From an uncultured beta proteobacterium (GTDB taxonomy: Bacteria > Pseudomonadota > Gammaproteobacteria > Burkholderiales > Burkholderiaceae): a stretch of 35,051 bases of DNA. Below are positions 1 through 7,799 of the stretch, piece after piece. The first letter of the stretch is position 1. Every line of letters starts with the position of its first letter. A program made the position numbers and the translations under genes. The stretch lies in the NCBI GenBank assembly GCA_903871735.1, contig CAIQHU010000136.1, forward strand, positions 1-35,051, given 5' to 3'. A model generated the notes under the pieces. That model made no database searches and was not told the origin of the DNA. It saw only the letters and a program-made list of their open reading frames with translations.

Positions 1-1181
1 CTTTTCAAGATATTGGTTACGAAGAGGCCGTAGATCGCGCCCAAAAACTGGTGCCTTTTTTAAGTTCACAAGCGGCTCTGATTGAGAAAACTACTTATCT
101 ACCTAGTCAGGTAGTTAATGCGATTCATGAGACAGGTTTATTTCGGTATCAACAGCCCAAGATGTGGGGTGGGATGGAGGTTGATTTTCGAGGATTTATG
201 GAGATCCCTTATATTTTAGGTTTGGGGTGTCCCTCGACGGCTTGGGTATTTGCTAATTTAGCGTCGCATAATCGTCAATTAGCCCAGTGGCCCCTTGCTG
301 CGCAAGAGGAAATTTGGGGTGAAAATCCGGATGCCTTAATTGCCTCGGGAGTGGCCTATATGCAGGGCAAGGCTTCGCAAGTTGAGGGTGGTTTAACGCT
401 AACCGGATCTTGGGGATTTTCGTCTGGAGTCGATGTTTGTGAATGGAATATGCTCTCTTGTTTAGTCAAAGAGGGTGATAAAACAGTAGACTGGTGTGTT
501 TGTCTAGTGCCTCGGTCAGACTATACGATTATCGATGACTGGCAAACGATGGGAATGTTGGGCACGGGCAGTAGGACAGTGCAATGTACCGATATTTTTG
601 TGCCTGCACATCGGATTATTTCGATGAATATTCATCGTCCTGGCCATGAATTTTTGGGTTTTCGGGTGCATCAAAATCCCATGTTTAAGATTCCGACGAG
701 TTCCGTTGGTGGTAATGGTATTGCTGGTGCGATGATTGCTAACGCTAGGATGATGTATGAGGAGACTGTGGCGTGGATTAAATCGAAGAGTACCAGTTAT
801 AGTGGTGCGAAGATGTCTGATATCCCTACCTTACAGATGAAAATTGGTATGGCTGAAGGCAAGATTGATTGCGCTTATCAATGGTTGATGAGCAATACCA
901 TTGAGGCAGAAATGGCTTATAAAAATCATATCGTATTTGATACGCCAACCAAATTGAAATATCGTCGGAATACTGCCATGGCCATGAAAATGGCGAATGA
1001 GGCGGTCGATGTACTGCATGAATTACTTGGCGCTAATGGTATCTACGAAAAGAATAACTTTGAGCGTCGCTTCCGGGATGCACATGCATCTGCCGGCCAT
1101 GTGGTTTTTAATTTAGATGCGCAGTTCATACCATTTGGCTTAGTTCAATTGGGTGGCGAATTCAAAAGTCCGACCATGTGA
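1..1181 (+). CDS. Acyl-CoA-dehydrogenase-fold flavin-dependent monooxygenase, 5'-partial
   Basis: The reading frame is open from base 3 with no stop, and the residues before the first in-window GTG (position 51) look like the family's N-terminal helix (EEAVDRAQKLVPFL). The true start therefore lies upstream of the window. The protein has the acyl-CoA dehydrogenase fold, but the C-terminal third (LLGANGIYEKNN, then FRDAHASAGHVVFNLDAQ) resembles the Acyl-CoA_dh_2 branch. That branch holds two-component flavin monooxygenases such as HsaA, DszC and the oxygenase of 4-hydroxyphenylacetate 3-hydroxylase; the His of AGHVVF would be the active-site one. Such oxygenases take reduced flavin from a separate reductase, and none is visible here. 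It lies 145 bp upstream of a thiamine-diphosphate decarboxylase pair on the same strand. A true acyl-CoA dehydrogenase is less likely. The substrate is unknown. Confidence 0.75.
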   Translation, partial: FQDIGYEEAVDRAQKLVPFLSSQAALIEKTTYLPSQVVNAIHETGLFRYQQPKMWGGMEVDFRGFMEIPYILGLGCPSTAWVFANLASHNRQLAQWPLAAQEEIWGENPDALIASGVAYMQGKASQVEGGLTLTGSWGFSSGVDVCEWNMLSCLVKEGDKTVDWCVCLVPRSDYTIIDDWQTMGMLGTGSRTVQCTDIFVPAHRIISMNIHRPGHEFLGFRVHQNPMFKIPTSSVGGNGIAGAMIANARMMYEETVAWIKSKSTSYSGAKMSDIPTLQMKIGMAEGKIDCAYQWLMSNTIEAEMAYKNHIVFDTPTKLKYRRNTAMAMKMANEAVDVLHELLGANGIYEKNNFERRFRDAHASAGHVVFNLDAQFIPFGLVQLGGEFKSPTM

Positions 1182-1326
1182 AGATGCGCACACTTTTTCA
1201 TGAAGAACTATTCATGCAAGATTGATGATTGAATCGAGTATACTTTTTCCCATGATGGCTCAATAGTCATTCAGATAGCATGTACATCAACATATTTATC
1301 AATATAAAAAAGCGAACCATTTTCCT

Positions 1327-1860
1327 ATGTCCAGTTCAACAATCGTAACGCCTTGGCAAGATGAATTATTTCATCTTTTTAAAGCGGGTGGAGTGCGCCA
1401 AGTAGCCTATGTGCCAGATGCCGGGCATTCTAGCTTGATCCGTCAAGTTTGGTCGGAAGAGTCCATGACTCCTATTCCAGTTACTACAGAGGAAGAGGGT
1501 GTGGCGGCTGTTTGTGGTGCTTGGCTAGGAGGGCAACGCGCTATTTTATTAATGCAAAGCAGTGGGGTTGGTAATTGCGTCAATATGTTTTCTCTTATTT
1601 CCAATTGCCAATTTCCTTTTTTTTGTCTAGTTACGATGCGTGGCGAGTGGGCTGAGTTTAATCAATGGCAAACTCCAATGGGCCAAGCTACGCAAACCGC
1701 ATTAGAAATGATGGGTATTCATGTTTTACGAGCGGACACCCCCGAAAGTGTGCAAGATGTTGTGAGTGCTGGCTTTGATGCGGCTTTTGAGGGTGGTGAT
1801 TCAGTAGCTGTTTTACTTTCTCAAAGTCTTGTGGGCCGAAAAAAGTGGGGGGTTCAATGA
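1327..1860 (+). CDS. Thiamine-diphosphate decarboxylase, alpha (PYR-domain) subunit, sulfopyruvate decarboxylase ComD-like
   Basis: This 177-residue protein is a stand-alone N-terminal (PYR) thiamine-diphosphate domain, as in the alpha subunit of sulfopyruvate decarboxylase. The Glu cluster at residues 55-57 (TTEEEGVA) fits the glutamate that activates the cofactor's aminopyrimidine. The glycine-rich stretches GAWLGGQRA and QSSGVGNCVNMF are typical of ComD and phosphonopyruvate decarboxylase. It needs the cofactor-binding partner encoded immediately downstream, with which it overlaps by an ATGA junction. No ComA, ComB or ComC gene is nearby, so coenzyme M synthesis is not supported. A related 2-oxo acid is the more likely substrate. 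Cytoplasmic. The family call is strong and the substrate is open. Confidence 0.82.
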   Translation: MSSSTIVTPWQDELFHLFKAGGVRQVAYVPDAGHSSLIRQVWSEESMTPIPVTTEEEGVAAVCGAWLGGQRAILLMQSSGVGNCVNMFSLISNCQFPFFCLVTMRGEWAEFNQWQTPMGQATQTALEMMGIHVLRADTPESVQDVVSAGFDAAFEGGDSVAVLLSQSLVGRKKWGVQ

Positions 1861-2456
1861 GTCAAGAACATTATCAGCATGGTCAGATAGATCGCCGAGA
1901 ATTTGTCAAGGACTTAGTGCTTGCTTGCCCGGATGCGCTCATTGTTACAGGTTTAGGTTCGCCATCTTACGATGTATTTGCGGCGGCCGATCGACCCGGT
2001 AATTTTTATTTATGGGGAGCCATGGGAGGTGCGGCGGCTTTAGCACTTGGCGTGGCGATTGCCCAACCTCACAAATCCGTATTAGTGATTACTGGTGATG
2101 GTGAGCAGCTAATGGGTTTAGGTAGTTTGGCATCCATTGGCGCTCAAAAACTAAAAAATCTCAGTATTGTTGTCTTGGATAATGGTCATTATGGTGAGAC
2201 AGGTATGCAACGAAGTCATACTTCTTTAGGGACAGATCTAACCGCAGTTGCAAAAGCTTGTCATTTAGATTGGACATTATCCGTCAAAGAATCGAGCGGT
2301 TTTCAGGAAATTGCAAAACATGTAAACGCGCGGGCTGGTTGTGGTTTAGCCAATGTGTTTATCACTGCTGGCGAATACCCAAAAATCCTCCCTCCAAGAG
2401 ATGGCGCTTATATTAAGAATCGCTTTCGAGATGCTTTAGGTTTCAAGCCGTTTTAA
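1857..2456 (+). CDS. Thiamine-diphosphate decarboxylase, beta (PP-domain) subunit, sulfopyruvate decarboxylase ComE-like
   Basis: This 199-residue subunit carries the C-terminal cofactor-binding domain. The diphosphate/Mg motif runs from GDG (residues 80-82) to Asn109 in VVLDNGHYGETG, the usual GDG-X26-N pattern. I place the start at the ATG at 1857, which overlaps the alpha-subunit stop (ATGA) and follows a G-rich stretch at 1845-1853 that can serve as ribosome binding site. An in-frame GTG at 1845 is possible but falls inside that stretch. Together with the alpha subunit it should decarboxylate a small 2-oxo acid non-oxidatively to an aldehyde. Oxalyl-CoA-like or acetolactate-like enzymes are fused and far longer, so they fit worse. 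Translational coupling with the alpha subunit is likely. Confidence 0.82.
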   Translation: MSQEHYQHGQIDRREFVKDLVLACPDALIVTGLGSPSYDVFAAADRPGNFYLWGAMGGAAALALGVAIAQPHKSVLVITGDGEQLMGLGSLASIGAQKLKNLSIVVLDNGHYGETGMQRSHTSLGTDLTAVAKACHLDWTLSVKESSGFQEIAKHVNARAGCGLANVFITAGEYPKILPPRDGAYIKNRFRDALGFKPF

Positions 2457-2519
2457 GATTTCATTTTTTGTCGATCAAGTATGTAATGATGTGTGGGTTC
2501 ATTCTTTATGTAGACTCGT

Positions 2520-3422
2520 ATGAATAGGCTGTTAAGAATTCTTCAGGATCGTATTCTGCGATATCTACTAGGAGTATTTATCATTATTACTCTGGCAAAT
2601 TTATTAAGTGCTTGTTCGGCTTTATCAGTCATTAATACACTCACCCCAAGAAGTACGTATTCAGGTACAACGGATGTGGCTTATGGGGCTCATAGCAGAC
2701 AGCAATTAGATATTTTTCGGCCGAATTCTGCGCATCATCCTGCGCCCCCAAGTGGTTACCCTGTAGTCGTCTTTTTTTATGGAGGTAGCTGGAACTTTGG
2801 GAAGCGAATAGATTATCGATTTATTGGTGAGGCATTAGCGGCTCGAGGAATCTTAACGATTGTGGCTGATTACCGGTTATATCCTGAGGTACGTTACCCG
2901 GATTTTTTAGATGATTGTGCACAAGCTGTAGCATGGGTACATCACAACTTATCTAGCTTAGGAGCAGATCCTAAAAAGCTTTATTTAATGGGCCATAGCG
3001 CAGGTGCTTACAATGTTGCGATGCTCTCTCTTGATCAGAGGTGGTTAGTAAAACAGGGACTATCACCAGCAATTATTCGAGGTTGGGTTGGATTATCTGG
3101 ACCGTATGATTTTTTACCCATTCAGAATGCGTTAGTTAAACCGGTATTTTTTCATCCCAATTATCCATTAGACTCGCAACCAATTAATTACGTTTCAAGA
3201 ACATCTCCGAGAGTTTTCCTTGGGGTGAGCATCAAGGATAATTTAATTAATCCGCAGCGTAATACCAAGCAATTAGCCGAAAAATTACAAGAGTTAGAAG
3301 TAGAGGTAGTGCTTAAAGAGTACCCTCGATCCAATCACATTACGATCATTGCAGCTTTCTTTCGGATGTTACGACTCATTGGCCCAGTTCTGGATGATGT
3401 AGTATTTTTTGTAAAAGAATAG
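2520..3422 (+). CDS. Alpha/beta hydrolase (esterase/lipase family), predicted lipoprotein
   Basis: The 300-residue protein begins with a hydrophobic segment (residues 13-30) ending in a lipobox, LSAC, with Cys32 as predicted lipidation site, so it is probably membrane-anchored and faces the periplasm. The mature part is a carboxylesterase-type alpha/beta hydrolase. It has an oxyanion-hole motif FYGGSWNFG (86-94; Tyr replaces the usual His), a nucleophile elbow GHSAGA with Ser160, a likely acid Asp in KDNLINPQ and a likely His in RSNHITII. This arrangement is close to kynurenine-formamidase-like and BD-FAE-type hydrolases. It follows the decarboxylase pair by 63 bp and may be co-transcribed. 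Its stop lies only 2 bp from that of the convergent minus-strand operon. The substrate is unknown. Confidence 0.8.
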   Translation: MNRLLRILQDRILRYLLGVFIIITLANLLSACSALSVINTLTPRSTYSGTTDVAYGAHSRQQLDIFRPNSAHHPAPPSGYPVVVFFYGGSWNFGKRIDYRFIGEALAARGILTIVADYRLYPEVRYPDFLDDCAQAVAWVHHNLSSLGADPKKLYLMGHSAGAYNVAMLSLDQRWLVKQGLSPAIIRGWVGLSGPYDFLPIQNALVKPVFFHPNYPLDSQPINYVSRTSPRVFLGVSIKDNLINPQRNTKQLAEKLQELEVEVVLKEYPRSNHITIIAAFFRMLRLIGPVLDDVVFFVKE

Positions 3423-3424
3423 TT

Positions 3425-3946
3425 TTAGTTCTGCGTTTGCCACCAATGTTTTAAGAACTGTTCTTCTCCACCATGTTGAATAATATCTTTTAAAGACGGT
3501 GGTATTGCTGGAAAGTTTGCTGTTATATTTTGCGTGTGGTTGATAAAAAGCCCACTTAAAAAATTTACTTCAAGCTGATCTCCCGTCTGGCACAGTGATG
3601 TAACTGCAGCACATTGATGCAGAACTAAAAGTCCTGCATTAATCGCTCCTCGATAGCCTTGGGTGGGCATTGATTCACAAACTAATCCGATACCAAGAGC
3701 TTGCATCGCAATGTATCCAGTACTTTTTTGTCCAACACCAAAATTTTTACCAGCAACAATAATGTCACCTCTCTGACAAGTTTTAATAAATTCTGGATCT
3801 GTCAATTGAAACAAATGAGGGATAAGTACCTTTGGGTCAGTTTCTCGATCAATAATAAATTGTTGCGGAATAACACCATCCGCATGGGGTATATCATCCC
3901 CTAATAAATAGCAACGACCTTGTAGTGTCCATGAAAATTCAGACAT
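3425..3946 (-). CDS. Aconitase-superfamily hydro-lyase, small (swivel-domain) subunit, LeuD-like, atypical active site
   Basis: The 173-residue protein aligns with LeuD-type small subunits: an N-terminal GRCYLLGDDIPHADGVIP replaces the usual G-DNIDTD-IIP, then AGKNFGVG (residues 65-72), an ALGIGLVCES strand and RGAINAGLLVL. It should form the swivel domain of a two-subunit [4Fe-4S] hydro-lyase with the product of the overlapping upstream gene (8 bp overlap, so translation is probably coupled). The segment after NFGVG reads QKSTGY, where most family members have SSREHA; the Ser and Arg there take part in catalysis and substrate carboxylate binding in aconitase. Leucine biosynthesis is therefore unlikely. 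A divergent hydratase acting on a peripheral catabolite fits the neighbours better. Confidence 0.78.
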   Translation of the reverse strand: MSEFSWTLQGRCYLLGDDIPHADGVIPQQFIIDRETDPKVLIPHLFQLTDPEFIKTCQRGDIIVAGKNFGVGQKSTGYIAMQALGIGLVCESMPTQGYRGAINAGLLVLHQCAAVTSLCQTGDQLEVNFLSGLFINHTQNITANFPAIPPSLKDIIQHGGEEQFLKHWWQTQN

Positions 3947-5249
3947 AAGCGATTTCGGTTTGGTTCTTTAATTGAGCATCGATGGATAAAGACCGAACAT
4001 CAATAATTTGGCCTGCGGTAGCTGAGGCGGCGACAGTTAGTGGGCTACCTAAAAAAAGTTTTGCTTCTCGAGAGCCAAATCGGCCTTGATTACTATTTGT
4101 CGCGGTTGAGATAGAAGTCTCGCCAGCGGCTAATGGCCCCACTACGGCGTCATTACAAGGTCCACAGCCTGGTGGAAGGACCATTGCGCCGGCATCTAAA
4201 AATATTTCCATAAGGCCATCTTTGACCATTCGTTTGATCGATTGTTGCGAGCCTGGTACGATAAATAGTCGCACGCTACTAGCCACTTTTCGACCTTTTA
4301 AAACACTCGCAGCGTGTAATAAATCATCATACATACCCGAGCCGCATGAACCAATAAAGGCATGTTGGATTGGTGTTCCAATTGCAGTTGATATATCCAC
4401 TGCATTACCAATCCCACCGGGTAGAACGATTTGCGGTTCTATTTGGGATAAGTCCATAGAAAATTGTGCTTCAAAGTTTGCATCGTCGTCACTAAAGACC
4501 GGTATAAATTCTTTTTTTGCGTGAGTTGTGCAGTAGGAAAGAATTGCTGGTGACGGCGGTATAAAGATACCGGCAGCTCTCATTTCTGTGGGGCTACTGC
4601 ATAAGGCAACTCGAGCGCCCAGACTAAATTGATCTAGATCGCCAGCATATTCGAGCACGGTATTATCAAGTTTTATCGGTAATTTGCCACTTTTTATTTG
4701 CCCTACCAAATAAAAACCAATATCTCTTGCTTGGACCTGTGCAGGTAATAGACCTTTTAGAATAATTCGAATTGTTTTTGGAATCTCTATCCAAGTAGTG
4801 CCTTTGGCTAGGACGGTACTAATTTCCAGGCCCAGACGAAAGCCGAAGGCTCCAATAGCACCAGCGTTTGTGGCATGCGTGTCATTATCAAAATAGAACA
4901 TGCCTGGTAATACTTTGCCTTGCTCAATCGGGAAGATATGCCCATGGCCCCCTTCACCAGCATCATAGAATTCACCGACTTGCCAATCTTTTGCAGCGAG
5001 GCGATTAAATGAACCTCTTTGCGCAGCTTTCGCACTACCGTATAAGACATCATGATCACTCACCATCATGACTTTTTCCGGTGTTGCTAGGCGGTGTATG
5101 CCGATTCGGTCTAACATCACTTTACTAGACTGAACTACGCCGTCATGGATCATGATCAAGTCTGGGATTGGATAAACAATATCACCTGCTTTACTGTTCA
5201 GTAATGCGCTCGTTCTAGATAAAACCTTTTCGATTGCGGTTTGGCCCAC
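3939..5249 (-). CDS. Aconitase-superfamily hydro-lyase, large Fe-S subunit, LeuC-like
   Basis: The 436-residue protein has the conserved marks of LeuC-type large subunits: MIHDGVV (residues 33-39), DTHATNAGAIGAFGF (from 123), and three predicted [4Fe-4S] ligands, Cys302 in IGSCGSG plus Cys362 and Cys365 in GCGPC. A QGRFGSREAK segment follows near the C-terminus. The start is GTG at 5249, supported by AAGGA seven bases upstream. It overlaps the small-subunit gene and sits 10 bp after an alpha/beta hydrolase gene. The family dehydrates or hydrates hydroxy-dicarboxylates (isopropylmalate, citrate, maleate, dimethylmalate). The catabolic context with a hydroxylase and hydrolase suggests a maleate- or alkylmaleate-type hydratase rather than leucine synthesis, but the substrate is inferred only. 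Confidence 0.82.
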   Translation of the reverse strand: MGQTAIEKVLSRTSALLNSKAGDIVYPIPDLIMIHDGVVQSSKVMLDRIGIHRLATPEKVMMVSDHDVLYGSAKAAQRGSFNRLAAKDWQVGEFYDAGEGGHGHIFPIEQGKVLPGMFYFDNDTHATNAGAIGAFGFRLGLEISTVLAKGTTWIEIPKTIRIILKGLLPAQVQARDIGFYLVGQIKSGKLPIKLDNTVLEYAGDLDQFSLGARVALCSSPTEMRAAGIFIPPSPAILSYCTTHAKKEFIPVFSDDDANFEAQFSMDLSQIEPQIVLPGGIGNAVDISTAIGTPIQHAFIGSCGSGMYDDLLHAASVLKGRKVASSVRLFIVPGSQQSIKRMVKDGLMEIFLDAGAMVLPPGCGPCNDAVVGPLAAGETSISTATNSNQGRFGSREAKLFLGSPLTVAASATAGQIIDVRSLSIDAQLKNQTEIAYV

Positions 5250-5259
5250 GTTTGATTCC

Positions 5260-6099
5260 TTAAAGATTCATCGACTGAATAAATTGTGCAATCACTGCAA
5301 GCGCTTCTTGAGAGGCCGGTTCGTTCGGAGATTTCGTAATAAACGTATGCGGTTGATTGGCAAATTCCTTATAAGTTACTTCGCCACCCTGTTGAGTATA
5401 GAGCTTGGCGAAGTTACTCGTCATATTGGGAGCTAGAATGATATCGCTAGCACCTTGAATCAATAGTAAGGGTGGCAAGTGGGTAGCTTGGCCTGATTCA
5501 ACTATCCGGTGAGGGCTGCCAAGATGCATTTGAGCTTCATCGCTCCAGAAAGCATGATGGCTTTCTATATGTTTAGTCATTTGGTTTTTAAGCGCGTAGT
5601 GATATCTGGCTAAGGGGTCAGTTACTGGCCAGCAGGTAATCCCAAAAGCCAAGCTGGTATCACGTATTGGGTGAGTTAAAAAAGGTTCGTCAAGCCAATC
5701 AGGATTATTTGGACAAAGCATATTTAAGAGTAGTTGATGGCCACCACTAGAAGTTCCTAGCCCGCCAACCTGTTCTGGGCTCAAATTATATTTCGGCGCA
5801 TTTTCTTTGAGCCAGCCAATTGCATAATGAATATCTGCAACTGACTTTGGATATCGAATGAGGGGGGGCATACGAAAATCAATCGCCATTACAAAAATAC
5901 CTAAATTAGCTAGGTATTGATCGATCACTGTATTGGTTAGGCGCGTTTCATCACACCAACGCCCGCCGTGGACTGAGACGATTGCTTTAGTCGAACTTGA
6001 GACCTCGTCGGGGATATATAGCCTAGCTAGCAGAGCACCAGTATCATGAATCCGATAGGTAACATCCTGTATTTGAGTAGATGTTGGTATCGAATCCAT
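5260..6099 (-). CDS. Alpha/beta hydrolase, esterase/amidohydrolase family
   Basis: The cytoplasmic 279-residue hydrolase has the hormone-sensitive-lipase/kynurenine-formamidase pattern: an oxyanion motif HGGRW (residues 44-48), a nucleophile elbow GTSSGG with Ser117, an acid Asp in QGASDIILAP and His in NQPHTF near the C-terminus. No signal peptide is seen. It lies 13 bp after the FAD hydroxylase gene and 10 bp before the LeuC-like gene, clearly in one operon. In ring-degradation routes such enzymes hydrolyse esters, lactones or N-formyl amides made after oxygenation; that role here is inference from the order of genes. The substrate cannot be named. Confidence 0.8.
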   Translation of the reverse strand: MDSIPTSTQIQDVTYRIHDTGALLARLYIPDEVSSSTKAIVSVHGGRWCDETRLTNTVIDQYLANLGIFVMAIDFRMPPLIRYPKSVADIHYAIGWLKENAPKYNLSPEQVGGLGTSSGGHQLLLNMLCPNNPDWLDEPFLTHPIRDTSLAFGITCWPVTDPLARYHYALKNQMTKHIESHHAFWSDEAQMHLGSPHRIVESGQATHLPPLLLIQGASDIILAPNMTSNFAKLYTQQGGEVTYKEFANQPHTFITKSPNEPASQEALAVIAQFIQSMNL

Positions 6100-6112
6100 C
6101 TGGTCGGACTAT

Positions 6113-7333
6113 TTATTGAATCTCTTGAGCTTGTCGAACACTATTAATTAAAGAAGCTCTTAGCATGAAGTTACGAGCCAATATAGGATCAGCTGCAGTT
6201 TTGCGAAGCTGTTCTTGATTCTGTTGACGAACCGTCGGATCTTTTTCCATGAGTAGTTTTTTATTACGAATAGTTTGAGCTTGAGTATGCTCTACAGCGA
6301 TTGTTCTTCGTTGACGATCATATCGATCTAAGACTGTATCGTCGACCTCATTTTGATAAATAGCGATTAATTTATCTGCTAAATTAAAGGCATCATGAAT
6401 ACCACTATTCATACCCATACCCCCAATTGGACTATTGACATGTGCAGCATCACCAACTAGAAGAGTATTACCTTTTCGAAAAGACTTTGCCACGCGTTGA
6501 TGTACGGTGTACAGGTTTGATCCACGAATATCAAATTCTTGATCCGTTTTCATGAATTTTTTCATTTTGGATTGTAAGAACTCAGGCTTTGTCAGTTCTT
6601 CGGGATCGGCATCGGCTGGTGTGGGAAAGTGTACTCGCCATCTTTCTGGTGGGCCTGGCCAATGAAATAAATTCGACCACTCGTCTGGATCTGAGATATA
6701 GTTTCGATCGGCATAGCCATGTTTTTTGAAGTCGTAAACAACTTCAATATTGAGTGTTCTATCGGGGTAAGTAAAGCCTTCAAACTCAATGTCAAGTTGG
6801 TTTCGTATTAGACTTTTAGCACCTTCAGCACTGATTAGATATCTGCCATGAATATCTTCACTGTGTCCTTCTTGATTAATAACTCGTGCAACCACACTTG
6901 CATCTTTTTGCTCAAAAGATTCGAAGGTAGTGTTCATGCGTAAAGAACAAAGTTTATCGGCTTTTACCATTACTAAAGCTTCTTCAATGATTTTCAGTCT
7001 TTCACATTGCAAAACATACGGAAAGCGCGTGTCTTCTTTCAGAAGGGCGTGATCAAATTCAGCAATTAATTCTGGGCCCTCGCGTTCCCAATAGTGCACG
7101 ATAGGGGCGATCAGTCCCCTTGGTTCAATGCGTTCATATAAACCAATTCGGTCAAACATTTCTAGAGTAATTGGATGATTTGTACCAGCCCTTGGAACTT
7201 GATCCAAAAAGTTCTCATCTGTTCTTGATTCAATCAAGGTTACTGGAATATTTGCTTGCGTTAAGGCAAGAGCTAAGCAAAGCCCAACAGGTCCGGCGCC
7301 AACAATGATAATTTGATTCGATGTTTTTGTCAT
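6113..7333 (-). CDS. FAD-dependent aromatic hydroxylase (PHBH/UbiH/MhpA-type group A monooxygenase)
   Basis: The 406-residue protein is a single-component NAD(P)H-dependent flavoprotein hydroxylase. It has the N-terminal Rossmann motif GAGPVG (residues 12-17) with Glu35 closing the dinucleotide fold, and the second FAD motif GDAAHVNSPIGGMGMN (294-309), followed by HDAFNLADKL. The middle motif, normally Gly-Ala-Asp-Gly, reads SAEGAKSLIR (168-177), with Glu for Asp. The length is that of compact hydroxylases such as 4-hydroxybenzoate or 6-hydroxynicotinate hydroxylases, without the C-terminal thioredoxin-like domain of phenol hydroxylase. It is the second gene of the operon that begins at 7761. 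It probably hydroxylates an aromatic or heterocyclic acid with O2, but the substrate is unknown. Confidence 0.85.
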   Translation of the reverse strand: MTKTSNQIIIVGAGPVGLCLALALTQANIPVTLIESRTDENFLDQVPRAGTNHPITLEMFDRIGLYERIEPRGLIAPIVHYWEREGPELIAEFDHALLKEDTRFPYVLQCERLKIIEEALVMVKADKLCSLRMNTTFESFEQKDASVVARVINQEGHSEDIHGRYLISAEGAKSLIRNQLDIEFEGFTYPDRTLNIEVVYDFKKHGYADRNYISDPDEWSNLFHWPGPPERWRVHFPTPADADPEELTKPEFLQSKMKKFMKTDQEFDIRGSNLYTVHQRVAKSFRKGNTLLVGDAAHVNSPIGGMGMNSGIHDAFNLADKLIAIYQNEVDDTVLDRYDRQRRTIAVEHTQAQTIRNKKLLMEKDPTVRQQNQEQLRKTAADPILARNFMLRASLINSVRQAQEIQ

Positions 7334-7365
7334 GAGGTTTAGCTAAAGAGCTATTTCGGAAGATA

Positions 7366-7761
7366 TTAGTTAGTTGCGGTTGGTTCTTTGACAGCGCCGG
7401 CCCAGCCCTTATGGGTCATATCAAAAACGATCCCATCGTGATCTTGGTATTTTGCCTCATAAAAAGAATTTGGTGAGTCTGGCCGTCCTTTTAAATAGGT
7501 CGCCCCGGCCGATTTTGCTTGTTCTTCTGCTTGATCTAAATCATCGACCCACATACCAAAGTGAAAAACACCAATACTTTCACCTTTTTCAGGATTGACT
7601 CGCAAAAGAGCTACATTCATGACACCATCAGATACATAAATACCTCGACGGGCATTGCCCACGCGCTGCATGCCAAAAGCAGACTCAAAGAAGGTTGCAG
7701 ACTTTTCTGGATCAGAGACCAGAATGGCAATATGTCTTAGTTTAGGGTTTGAGTTGATCAA
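7366..7761 (-). CDS. VOC-fold (glyoxalase/extradiol dioxygenase superfamily) protein
   Basis: The 131-residue protein is a single-module VOC protein with paired beta-alpha-beta-beta-beta units. Likely metal ligands are His10 (LRHIAIL), His67 (FHFGMWVDD) and an acidic residue near 114 (HDGIVFDMTHKGW). It opens the operon continuing with the FAD hydroxylase, hydrolase and aconitase-like subunits. The start is an unusual TTG at 7761: a clean AGGAG lies six bases upstream and no ATG occurs before residue 31. VOC proteins act as dioxygenases, isomerases, lyases or epimerases. A dioxygenase or isomerase step after the hydroxylation is plausible, but a small one-module protein like this cannot be assigned further. 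Confidence 0.78.
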   Translation of the reverse strand: MINSNPKLRHIAILVSDPEKSATFFESAFGMQRVGNARRGIYVSDGVMNVALLRVNPEKGESIGVFHFGMWVDDLDQAEEQAKSAGATYLKGRPDSPNSFYEAKYQDHDGIVFDMTHKGWAGAVKEPTATN

Positions 7762-7767
7762 AGTTTT

Positions 7768-7799
7768 CTCCTGTGATGATTATTCTTTATATTATAAAG
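7768..7799 (-). promoter_or_regulatory. Promoter -10 candidate and Shine-Dalgarno of the VOC-hydroxylase-hydratase operon
   Basis: Read on the minus strand, TATAAT occurs at 7796-7791 inside a near-perfect palindrome, CTTTATA-A-TATAAAG (7785-7799). AGGAG follows at 7772-7768 and the TTG start at 7761. The spacing gives a leader of roughly 20-25 bases, a normal arrangement. No good -35 hexamer is visible 16-18 bases further upstream, so an activator may be needed. The AGGAG decides the TTG start of the VOC gene. Confidence 0.45.

Noticed and set aside
4222..4524. Plus-strand open frame of 100 codons inside the LeuC-like gene
   Set aside because: It lies wholly opposite a well-supported conserved gene and has no recognisable domain.
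3425..5249. Leucine-biosynthesis leuCD
   Set aside because: No leuA or leuB neighbours, an atypical small-subunit active site, and placement inside a catabolic operon.
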